64,000 nt of DNA from Tetraselmis striata (Eukaryota; Chlorophyta; Chlorodendrophyceae; Chlorodendrales; Chlorodendraceae). The position numbers were made by a program, and so were the translations under genes. Shown piece by piece: positions 11,193 to 21,196 of the stretch (position 1 is its first letter; every line of letters starts with the position of its first letter). The stretch covers positions 62,001-126,000 of the forward strand of contig VCJN01002096.1 of the NCBI GenBank assembly GCA_006384855.1. Reading direction: 5' to 3'. The notes beneath the pieces were generated by a model. That model was not told where the DNA came from. It saw only the letters and a list, made by a program, of their open reading frames with translations, and searched no databases.

Positions 11193-11536
11193 TGTAAGGA
11201 TATGTACCACACAAATCCACATGTGGGTATGGGATACCCAGTGCATGGTGCGTTTTGCGCGGTATCCTTAAAGATGGTGCTTCTACGCGCACTTTAGGTC
11301 CGGGTTCGATCCCGCGGAGAAATATATAATATGATATGATATGATATCCCGCATGTTGGACGACCCGGCCAATGCGGATCGCCACCGAATCCAAGCCGAA
11401 ACGTTGCTGGAGGAGGTCCTCCATCCAATGGTGGGTGGGGGGGGGGGGGGGGGTGGAGTGTAAGGACATGTACCACAGAAATCCCCATGTGGGTACCTAG
11501 TGCCTGGCTGGTGCGTTTTTGCGCGATATCCTTACA
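11193..11536 (+). repeat. Composite repeat, compact copy
   Basis: P (11193-11271), T (11272-11325), short GATAT (about 11328-11347), H (11348-11430), G17 (11437-11453) and P (11459-11536). This is the cleanest example of a single unit with P at both ends, about 344 bp. Confidence 0.8.
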
Positions 11537-11693
11537 TACGAGGTACCCTATATGTACTCGCGTACATGTGTGATTACATGTGGTAGATGCAGCATTCAAG
11601 AAATCCATGCAGAAATCCATGCAGGAATCCGGAAGGAAACCCGGGTGCACGCTGTAGGTACATGTCATACCCTGAATGTACATCAGCAACAGT

Positions 11694-11947
11694 AGCGTGA
11701 GGATATATCATATACCCTCACTAACCCTAATCATCATAGTAATAATCATAGCACATTAGGCGCGTAGCGCGCGCTCGTCTAATAGCGAGCTGCGCCCGCG
11801 CCCTGTAAAATGTCATGGTGCGCCATGTCGGCCGCACCGCGCCTCCTGATATATATATCAGGCGAGGCGCCTGTCGGCATGTAATCAGATCATACACCAT
11901 CACACCAGTGGAATAGCACTACCTTGCCACCACGCGCATCTCCCCTC
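11694..11947. mobile_element. Second copy of the MITE-like element
   Basis: It is homologous to the interior and right end of 10241-10495: CCCTCACTAACCCTAATCAT, GCACATTAGGCGCGTAGCGC, and a right end CCACGCGCATCTCCCCT. The left inverted repeat is not recognisable. Confidence 0.6.
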
Positions 11948-12044
11948 ACAAGAAGTCAATGTCATCGCGCTACCTGTCGTATAATCCTTGTCGTACAACG
12001 GCATAGTATCCGGAAACTTTCCACAACAACGACAAGTACCAGTT

Positions 12045-12118
12045 AGTACATCTAAAATTTGAAATCCGCGTTTCAAATCATACAAACCATCGCTCTACCG
12101 AGCGGACAAACAACGAGG
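12045..12118 (-). other. tRNA-Thr-like sequence (SINE or tRNA relic)
   Basis: The reverse complement has a tRNA D-arm (GTCCGCTCGGTAGAGCG), an anticodon-like loop with TGT and a T-loop-like TTTCAAAT. The D-arm is nearly identical to that of the tRNA-like sequence at 28713-28790. No acceptor stem is evident, so this is not a functional tRNA gene by eye. A tRNA-derived SINE is more likely. Confidence 0.35.
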
Positions 12119-14415
12119 CATGCGTTTGAGTTGTTGATAAAGGTATTGATTGGTAGTCAGTCATTTTACCACTCGCTATAAGTCGCTAGTTGATTGTTTG
12201 ATTGTATTGAAAATATCGATTGGGGTTTGGCAACCCTAGTATTGTCGAGGCCGCGGGCGTACTAATGGCGTTACATGACGACGGACGACGCGCCGCACCG
12301 AATGCTATTTCCATATAGCAGCTCCCATCTGGCGGAGAAATGGAACAATAAGGCAATAAGCAGTACATGTAGTGACCTATAAGCAAAAGCGCCGGGATGG
12401 GACGGCGCCATGACGGTGGCACGAATGATACGAGGCTCGCGCGGGCGGTACATATGTTATATACTATTAGACAACTATTCGGCCTAAGTCCTAAGGGGGC
12501 TGTAACAACATACGAGGTCGTGCCAGCTCACCGATTTTAAAAGAAGAAAATGCAAGACATGGTACAATTATGACATTTTTAGCAGATGAATACGGTCAAA
12601 ACCGACATTTGCAAAACATATATGACAAATATAGCAAAACATGGCGTTCCCAACTTCGCCATTTATGCACAATTGCAAAACAAGGTGGAACCGGCCCGTC
12701 GCCATAGTCACGCCTCAAGCGCAAATGCACTCCCCATCCCAGCGCCGCAAAGCAGTGCACGCATCTCGGCCCATGACTAAAACGGCGCGAACGCTAGGGC
12801 AGGTTGTCGGTGTACCCGCCCACAACTGTTGCCGCCAGCAGATGCGCGATGCGCGTGCTTTTCGCCGCGGGCAAGCAGCAACGGCGTTATGAGACAGTGG
12901 GCGCCCCGTCGCGCGTGCCGTGTCGGCTTAAAGTCGCGCCCCATCGCCGATCCGCCGCGCCGCTCGCATGTGCGACGGTTCCTATGGGCGTGTGTATTGG
13001 TTCAGCCTGCTAGATCGATCCTCGCCGTGCGCTGTTGTCACATGTCACGCGTCTCGGCGGGCGCGCGTCGGTTGGTGCCCCCGTCTTCGCTCCTTCTTAT
13101 GATGCGAAGACGGATGAGCGTCGCTTATGGGCCGGGCCGCCGGCCGTCTACACACACCATGTGTTGCAATTTGCCATACCTCACTTTCCACCATGTTTTG
13201 CAATCTGCCCGTGCTCGGGATTGCACCATGTTTTGCAAACGCCGGGTTCGACCCTATTATTTATTTGCTAATAAAGTCAGCATGTCCCTAGCTAACAGCG
13301 CGCACAATGCCGGAGCGGTACCAACCCGCGCCAGTGAGGGGCGCGCATCGGGTAGCATATATGGTTCGAGCCAAACACGCTGCAACATGCCACACCTCGT
13401 CCGGATGAGTACGTCTTCGCGTTCCGCGTGGCGGCGCATTAGGGCCAATATGCAAGTAGCTCCGGAACCAGTCAGACAATCCGCGGCACGCGGTTTACAG
13501 TAGGTCTCACACAACGTGCAATAGAGGCGGACATGTGGGCTAGCATATGCTGGGCGAGGCAAACAATTTGCATCACACCCCGGCAGTGGGCCGTCGGGGC
13601 CTTGGACCGACGCAGTTCCCCTATTTAAAAAAATAGACATAAACGATTATTGGATTTTGGTTCGGTATTTGTACCGAGGTACCTACACGGTATAGTAGTT
13701 CACCCATGTACCGCAGAGGAGCACCGCATCCCGATGGCACACATGAGCGCACACCTGGCCGACACCGCGACCGCCTGTAGCGCCAGCATTACCTCTTCAT
13801 GCGACGATGGTGGGCGGATCGCAAACGCTACCGCTGCGCAGGCGGCGTGCTGCGGGATCTCCGTGGCGACTCCGCAGCAACCGATATCAGCGCCGTCCCC
13901 ATCGTAGACTTTGCAACGATGGCAGAGGCTCGGTCGGACGAGCTAGGGAACAATGTATACATGAGCGCCATGTTTTCGGACCCGACCCCCCCCCCCCCCC
14001 CCCCCACCCACTTCGCAGTCTTCACTTAGACCTTTTTCGGTGCGGCGCTTCTTACAACCACAGTCGAGTGCGGCTTAACCATCCGCACGCATGCACATGG
14101 CGGCTCAACAATCCGCCTCCCGTACCATCTCATCACTGCGTCCGTTGGTTGTTACATTGCTTGTTACAACTAGTTCGCAACAACCATCTTTCGCGCGTGT
14201 ACGTTACGCGCGTGACATGCGTTACGAGCGCGACGGGCGCGCGGGGCGGCCCTCTTATTACCTCAACCTTGCCCCGCAAACCCGTACTAGTGCCCTCACT
14301 AACCCGTCCCTCGATTACCGACCAACCGCCGGCAACCTAACCGCCGCGACCGAGTACTTTGCTACGCGGAATTAACCCCATGTTACTCCCTCGGACAAGC
14401 GTCGTACTTACGTAA
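12119..14415. other. No supported gene
   Basis: Open frames here (for example 12829-13503 + and 13640-13257 -) overlap on both strands and show no domain. A phrase containing CCATGTTTTGCAA recurs loosely near 12640, 13190 and 13230, suggesting a worn dispersed repeat. A C20 run lies at 13986-14005. Confidence 0.4.
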
Positions 14416-14879
14416 TTGACGAGCCCGAAGCTGTCGCTCCTTGGGGTGGTTCACTTCGGTCCCGTCTGCCGGAAGCGTGCGGTTCAGACGAGTTGGGGCA
14501 ACGGGCCTACTTTCCAGCTCCCTCACCGCTCGACGCTCAAGAGCTACGCCGGCACGCTGTCCCAGTTCGCGGAGTTCTGCCACGACTCCGAGAGCATCAG
14601 CCCGCTGGAGGCGACCAATGCTACCGTCGTCTGGTACGTCCCTTAGATTGGTGAGCGGGGTCACATCGGGGCGAAATCGTTACAACCCTACATGTCAGCA
14701 ATCAACACGTTCTTCAAACTACATGATCTCGACGCAATCGCTAAGGACAGCATGCGCCTCACCGCCGCGCGTTGTGGCATGCTGCTAAGGCAACGCCGCA
14801 TGGAGGCTGCCGCTTTGCGAGTCCCTTTACCTGCTGATGTCGCTTACAGCTTCCTTGAGCGAGCCGAGTTGATTGTGTC

Positions 14880-14910
<31 letters not shown>

Positions 14911-15930
14911 GTACCATTACGACTTCCGGGCCCTCATGGCCTCGATCGTCAACTTCATATTCCTTGCCAAGGGACTTACTGGCGAGCGCGGGACGTGCAT
15001 GTCGACGCCTACAGCATCGATCCCCTGCAGGTGTACCGCGAGAAGGGGCGCGCCGGACAGCGCGGCCCCGACGACCTGCGCGTACTGCTCCTTCCAGTGT
15101 CGGAGCACCCCCGCGTTGCGCGTCTCTTGCACTAGTTCATCGACAACGTACAGTCTGCCCCCTTGGTCCCTGCTGCCTTGGCCGAAACAAACTTGTGGGC
15201 GGTCACCCCGACCGAGCAGTCCAAATCTTGGACTACCGCTACAATGTCGGACTTGCTCTCTACGGCGGCCGTTCGTCTAGTCGATGATGCCCCTGCAACC
15301 GGCACTTCATGAAGCTCGCCCAGCCTTCGCAAGGGCGCATCATCCGCTGCTAACGCTAACGCCATCGGAGCCCCGCTGTCCCACATCCGCTAGTAAGGAG
15401 GCTGGGCCTTAAATCACTACGTCTATCTGGACTACATCGACCCAACGTCCTTCCTTCGCATGGCGTGTGGGTCTTCTTCGCTCACATCGCGCCCATTCGC
15501 CACTTCCAAGTCCAACAATACTCCGCAGCGGTGGCCTTCCCGATGCCCCCTTCGTGACCTAGCGCTACCCCTTCTTCGTCAATCTACCGCTCTCTGCGTT
15601 CGCTCATCACTGGCAAAACCAGACACGACTTTGAAATGTTCTAAACTAGTTTATGGGTTTCCTCCTTTCCAAGCCGTTTTCCCGGCTACCGTTGCTGCTA
15701 AGTGGTACGGGTCACTAGTTCACCCGTCGTTGCGCCCTTTTGGGTGCAGCACGAGTAGACATAAAAGCAGCCGTAACAGCTGAGCCTGCCATCTTCCAGT
15801 TTCGCTAAAGCAGCGCCCCCCGTTTTCACTCCGTTTTTCCTCCACGTTTTCACTTGGCCTTCCTGCCAATTCGGCTCTTGTCCGTGTAAAAGCTCGTGCG
15901 CAATCTTTTGGCAAAACCAGACTCAATTTT
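14416..15930 (+). mobile_element. DIRS-type tyrosine-recombinase region with 3' split repeats
   Basis: The N-terminal part of a DIRS-type tyrosine recombinase can be read: STLKSYAGTLSQFAEFC (core-binding helix), then SLQPYMSAINT-like and HYDFRALMASIVNF segments in adjacent frames. A C25 run lies at 14884-14908. Downstream, two GGCAAAACCAGAC copies (15611 and 15907) flank about 290 bp that includes AAATGTTCTAAACTAGTTTA. This matches the B1-A2-B2 layout of the elements at 6.7 and 46 kb. The element is broken, with several interruptions. I did not find its 5' A1 repeat. Confidence 0.6.
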
Positions 15931-16314
15931 GAATAATCGTGTGTTCCACCGGCCCGTCCTTGCTAGTCCTGGTTTGAATTACAAAAGCGTAAGCAACAAG
16001 AGCCTACCGCGTAGAACAACGTCACGGGCAACTTCAATAAAGCTGCCTGGAGCCCACGCGAGAATGAGCACCGCCTCCGTCTTCATGTCTTGAGTCTTGT
16101 GGAGTTGGCGGGTAGTCCTTCAGGCCTTGCTAGTCCTGGTACGGGTACCAGGTTGCGTACGATTTATGCTCGCGCAATATTTGATGCGAGAGCTGTCAGG
16201 AGGTAGCTTTTGATAGCCGCGCACTATCAAAAGCGCGGGGGATCCGTGGATGACACACTGCGAAAGTGTATCGTATATATCGTGAGAATATCTCCTCACA
16301 AGAGCGGCTAGTTG

Positions 16315-16390
16315 TGTAAGGATACTGCGCAAAACGCACCAGGCACTGGGTACCCACATGGGGATTTGCTGTGTGGTACATATCCTTACA
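16315..16390 (-). repeat. P module, reverse copy
   Basis: A complete 76-bp P module stands alone, without T or H neighbours. It begins TGTAAGGATACTGCGC and ends TACATATCCTTACA. This shows that P can move or persist separately. Confidence 0.75.
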
Positions 16391-16985
16391 ATTTGTAACA
16401 CACCAGTAACCAGTACGCGTACGGCGTACATGATCGTCCCAAGCAAAATGGCGGCGTACGGGTATGTACTATGTAGTCGCTACGGCTCGGCCATCGCGAC
16501 TGTTCGGGGGCGATGAGCCGCGTCTAACATTCCCTACCTACACTCGTACGAGGAAGCACCGGCCTTTTACTCGCTTTTTGTATTAATTTGCAAGGGCAAG
16601 CCGGTACAGTCGCTAAGGATTATTGGCTATACGAGTAGTAGCGACTACTGGGCTCGCGAGCAGTCGCGATTAATAGTAGCGACTACCCTGTACCATATAG
16701 TAAACGTCCTTCAGCACCTCCGCGCAGCGCAGGTTCACGTACTGGTACCGGTAATACGTAGGAAATAGCGCTACCCGGTACCCGTACCCCGTGGGCTGCG
16801 TATGCCGCAGAAACAACGACCCGTAGCGGGCTTAACAGCTGCGACATCAGCACCTGGCAGAGCCAAGTGACCAACACAGCGCTGACAAGCACGCGGTAGC
16901 CGGAAGACGGCCAGTGGCCTTCGTTGGGGCGCTTCCTTTACGATTACGTTCGTGAGCTTACGACTAGTGCGGTCGGCAAAGTAGC
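16391..16985. other. Upstream region of the SBP gene
   Basis: No gene is seen. It contains several TAGTCGCTA/TAGCGACTA half-sites (16465, about 16640, 16675). Some of this is probably the promoter and 5' UTR of the SBP gene, but no specific element is identifiable. Confidence 0.35.
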
Positions 16986-18243
16986 ATGGCCTCTGGGGCA
17001 GGCGGCGCCGATCACTCCCGCGAGTTAGCGCGGCGGGCGAGCGTCGTCGACGACTCGGAAGCCCATCTCCAACGCCCCCCCAGCAGTGCATGGTGGGAAA
17101 CAGGGCGGGCGTGCTATCCTTGGGAGCAGTTTAGGGGAGCCCATCAATCTCATGCCTCTTTCTCTGAAACAGAAGGATGGTCGTCTAGGGGGGGCGCCGT
17201 CCACCAGGAAGTGCGCCGGGAGCAAGTACACCAGGACACCCCGGTTGCGTCGACCTACACCGACCAACCCGCAGTCGATCAGACCCTGCTGCACGTCAAC
17301 TCCTCGGGGCGGCTTGCGCGCACCGGTTCGGGCACACTCACTTGGACTTTGATCGGCGGAGTAACGACAGTAGACGAAGGCAACTTTGGATCCGGAGCTG
17401 AACAGCCGCTGGCTGGGTGGCCTTCACACGCCGCAGAGCAGAGCTTCACGTCTCCGGGATTACGTTGCGAAGTGCACCGGAATGCTTCCTCGTTCAGCCA
17501 CGCTCCTCAGGCTTTCGACCCGACTCACCTCCTGGAGTCTCGTCGTAGTTTGTCCGCCTCCGCGGGTCCCTCCGGAGCGGTTGCTGCCGCGCAGGACTTT
17601 GCGTATCGTGCCTCTCCTCCGGAAGCTCCGCCTTTGAGACACGATCCCGCCCTTTGCTTCGACGACCTCGCTGCGGAGATAAGCGCGCTACCCGAGGCTG
17701 GCCCAGTCGTTTCCGGTGTGAACGTGGTGGGCAGCAAGCCTGTCTCATCGCTGCAAGCCCCTGGGCTTGCGGCAGGGTACTCTGGTATTGGCGGCGCACT
17801 GCGACTGGAGCCTCAGAGGTGTCAAATCCAAAGCTGCCAGGCTGAGCTTACCCACAGCAAGCCGTACTGCCGGAGGTACAAGCTGTGCGAAGGCTGCATC
17901 AGGAGTGACTCCGTGCTTGTCCGCGGCGTGGAAATGCGGTTCTGCCAACAATGCAGGTACCATGGCTGTGCGTGTTACGCCCATTCATGTTCCTGACTCC
18001 ACGACCGTTCTCGACTACTGTAGTACATGTCTGTGTTTGTGTGCATATTGCCGTGTGAAGATGCATGCGGCTAATCCTCCATTAATATGCTACCTGGTTT
18101 CCATTACCAGTCTTCTCCACAATATCACCGAATTCGATGGGAAGAAGAGGAGCTGCCGCATGAAACTGGAGCGCCACAAAGTCAGGGCTCGCCGTGTACG
18201 TGCTGCCCAGCTGAACAAAGCTGAAGACCCACCGCCTCAATAA
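16986..18243 (+). CDS. SBP-box transcription factor (two exons)
   Basis: Exons 16986-17956 and 18111-18243 join in frame through a 154-nt GT-AG intron, giving about 367 aa. The C-terminal SBP DNA-binding domain is complete. Zinc site 1 is C-x4-C-x16-C-x2-C (from RCQIQSCQAEL to LCEGC) and zinc site 2 is C-x2-C-x3-H-x11-C (from FCQQC to KKRSC). The intron falls just after FCQQC, and splicing restores the family signature FCQQCS..H...EFD. A basic tail (KLERHKVRARRVRAAQ) acts as the nuclear localisation signal in this family. The first zinc site uses Cys as its fourth ligand where land-plant members often have His. The roughly 300-residue N-terminus is low-complexity and unrecognised, and the ATG at 16986 is simply the first in the open frame, so the 5' end is uncertain. 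The family binds GTAC-core promoters in green plants; the target genes here are unknown. Confidence 0.85.
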
Positions 18244-19766
18244 TCCGCAAGAAAGCTGGAGGTCTTCCTCCACGCCTTCTCGCCACTGCAGAGGCAGCTC
18301 CAAGCGGCTATGACAGTGGAGAGAGCGACCCTGGGACAGTAAATACTAGGTGAGGCAACCAGAGGTGCCTGAAGGCACCATTATATATGAGGCAAGAATT
18401 GTGCCACACAGCGATGCCGGCCTCGCCACCCTGAGAATAAACCATCCCATGTGAATACACGCAATGTTTGTGGGTATTGGGAACGCAGTACTTACAGCAG
18501 CTTACCTGAGAATTGTGCAGGAACTTGTACATATAGCGCACATTGCCCTGAAGCCTGTAGATTATGTACAAACACGGCGCTCCTTACATCCGGCTTAGCA
18601 GAACTTGCTGAACATTGGCTCATCCATTTTCACTGTGATGCTGCTTCGCCATATTGGCTCATATCATGTAGCTTATTACGCCACTGACATGTCACTGACG
18701 CAGTGGCAGACATGGATTGCCGGCCTATGCACCGGTGCATTGCGTTGGCTCAACTAATTCGCAGGCTCATATGCGCTTCTGGACTATTTACACATGGGGA
18801 CCTGTACTCTTTAAACAATAGTAAGTCAAAAAGCGGCACATCACATGTCACTCAACCCATACACCTAGTTGCTGTGTCAGTAACATATGTGCTCTTGTTA
18901 CATGGCGTCAATCTGAGAGCTACATGCGCAAGGAGGTCTATATGAGGCTGTGACACTGGAGGTAAAATCACTAGTATATGGAAGCAGGTATTTGTGCAAT
19001 GTGCTTCAGCACAGCCACCAGTCAAGTCATACACACAAGACTGGCTGCGGAGTGCTTCATGAGTAAGCGCAATATACCAGCAGCATACCAAAATGTCAGC
19101 ACAGGTGCTGACGCACTTTTAAGATCCATATGCAGAGAAAGTTTCGGTTGCACAGCGGTATTTTCTCCGCACCATGGTACTTCCATACTTATTTATGCTA
19201 ACGTACTCAAAACTGCCATTTGAGTATGAAGAGGTATTTGGGGCTGCATAGAGATTCGTTCTTAAGATCGTTGCATGTGCATATTACATTCGTTTGATTG
19301 TTGTGGGCACAAGGCAAGGCTCCTTCTTATAGCTTGTTTATTATGCGTGCTTCAGTACCATAGGAAGTGTGGTGATGTCTCGAGCTGCATTGGGTGCTCA
19401 GCCACACTCTTGGATGCTGTCTGTAGGTGTATACAGATACTGATCAGATATCAGCTGAACACCGCCACGACAGTGAGCCTGTTCATGTCAACGCTCTGCA
19501 GGGAGATTTGGTATACTGGATGATTTGCCATGCAGGCTTCAAGAGGGATGAGGTTAGATTGTGCCGGAGCGGGGTCGTGATCTGGAATACAAATATAATG
19601 GAACTATCCTTACTCTGTCTGCACTGTAGGTGGGAGCTACTGTATTCATTCCTCGAAGCAATGAGCGACCTGTTGCTGAGCAGGCCATCATTGCTGTACT
19701 GGCCTGGCTGAACGGCTCCCACTGCCAAGCAGATGGATACTGAAATACAGCAGGGAATACTTGGTG
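18244..19766. other. Convergent intergenic region between SBP and RAD1
   Basis: This is probably the 3' UTRs of the two convergent genes plus spacer. Short frames exist on both strands but none resembles a protein. The base composition is less GC-rich than upstream. Confidence 0.45.
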
Positions 19767-20770
19767 CTATTCCTCTCCGCCATCTTCTGGTAAAAGCATG
19801 AACTGCACTATCCCAACAGGGCCGGAGCCCTGCGACGCCCCACCAACGCCTGCATGCGGTTGCGCAGCATTGCCAGGTTGCATATTTACCATGTGTGCAA
19901 TCTTCATGATTCCGCGTGCATCCATGGTCACCTTGGTTGATATGCATCCAGGATCCTTGATTGCTGGCAGGTTTGTGAACGCCATCTGAAGCCTCTTCAG
20001 TGGGTACACGTACCGCACTTCGCTGGTGGCGCAGTGAAACCCAGGGAGCTCGTCGACTGGCAGGCTCACTCTGAGCGCACCATTGCCTGATGAGCTCCCA
20101 TCGGAGGCAAATTCTATCCTGGGCGGGTCCCGCTGCACCTCCACTGCGATGGAGTTTCCAGCCCACTCCATGTCATCCACCACCTCCTTCAGCAGATGCC
20201 CAGGGCCAAGGAAGTACGACGCTGGCTCCTCCCAATAGTCACCCAAATCTCGAAGTACGGCGGTCTCCAAGCTGTTGATGCGCGCGTAGCTGCTCATCTC
20301 CACACCCCCAAAGCCCTCCTTAGTTTCGATCAGCAGCTCCCCGTTTTGCCCTGGGTATGTCATCTGCACATCCACGGCAAGTAAATCAATACCTCAGACG
20401 TCGAAAGCTTTGTGGCCCGGAAGACTAGGAGATTGGAAAGCCACGCATGTGTGGGCTCAACCTCTAAATGCCCCGTGCTTGACGCAAAGACGCTGAGTGT
20501 ATCCATTAGCGTTCCAAGGTTCAGCCCGATGACACGCCGCGGATCCTGGCACTCAAAGCGTGCGAATACGTTCGGTCTCAAATACACAGAGGACTGCAAA
20601 GCCTTGGACTCCTCCTCCCATCGCAACGACAGCCCATCCGTCCCGAGAAGGAGCGTGCAAAATTGCTGCTTATACCCCGTCCGCAGTCGGACCGCCTGGA
20701 GCACCGCAAGCACCTGTCGCACGTTGGCGATGTGCAGCACCGCGGGCGTCTCAGCGGCACCAGTGGTCAT
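19767..20770 (-). CDS. RAD1: RAD1, 9-1-1 checkpoint clamp subunit (two exons)
   Basis: Exons 20770-20462 and 20363-19767 join in frame through a 98-nt GT-AG intron (20461-20364), giving about 301 aa; human RAD1 is 282. RAD1 forms the PCNA-like RAD9-RAD1-HUS1 ring loaded at DNA damage to activate ATR-type checkpoint signalling. Recognisable family blocks in order are AVLHIANVRQVLAVLQAV near the N-terminus, GLNLGTLMDTLSVFAS near residue 90, then after the splice MTYPGQNGELLIET. Next come FLGPGHLLKEVVDDMEW, LPVDELPGFHC (matching DLMEAFHC of animals), YPLKRLQ and a C-terminal GIVQFMLLPED. The intron choice rests on this alignment: using the nearer GT at 20392 would leave about 23 extra residues. 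The ATG at 20770 fits the expected N-terminus. No sign of decay. Confidence 0.85.
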
Positions 20771-21196
20771 AGTGAGAGCCGCCGGAGGCGTCTACAGCCG
20801 GCTGATGCCTTCCACCTAGTCGCCAACCACGGGTGCGTGCCTTTGCCACAACCACTTGAGGAGAACCGGCGGTTTGTGCGGTCCGACCCGCGCAGATCCA
20901 GACGTACATAAGCCGGCGGTTCGTCCGCTGCTGTCTGCTTGATTCATCGTCGTCGCCATTCGTCGCTCGGATCGTCGGGGCGGCGCGGCGCGGCCCCTGC
21001 GCGCGAGACTGCGCCATTAAATACATCACCATGACCCCCGTGCACGGTACTTATAGTAACATGAGCTAGCTGCAAAGGGCGATCAGGAAATCACCCGAAA
21101 AGGCAATATAGGAAACGTCCACAGCAATTGCGAGGTGGACACAGCACCACAGGAGGGTGCGGAATAACCGCGGGAAGACGCATCAGACTTGGCCGT
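20771..21196. other. RAD1 upstream region
   Basis: No gene is seen. It is the likely promoter and 5' UTR of RAD1 (minus strand), reaching the 3' end of the LINE. Confidence 0.35.

Noticed and set aside
12829-13640. 224-codon plus-strand and 127-codon minus-strand frames
   Set aside because: They overlap each other, show no motif and have the composition expected of GC-rich non-coding DNA.
20364-20392. A 29-nt intron in RAD1 using the GT at 20392
   Set aside because: It would leave about 23 extra residues absent from RAD1 homologues. The GT at 20461 gives a 98-nt intron and aligns LEMTYPG with the family.
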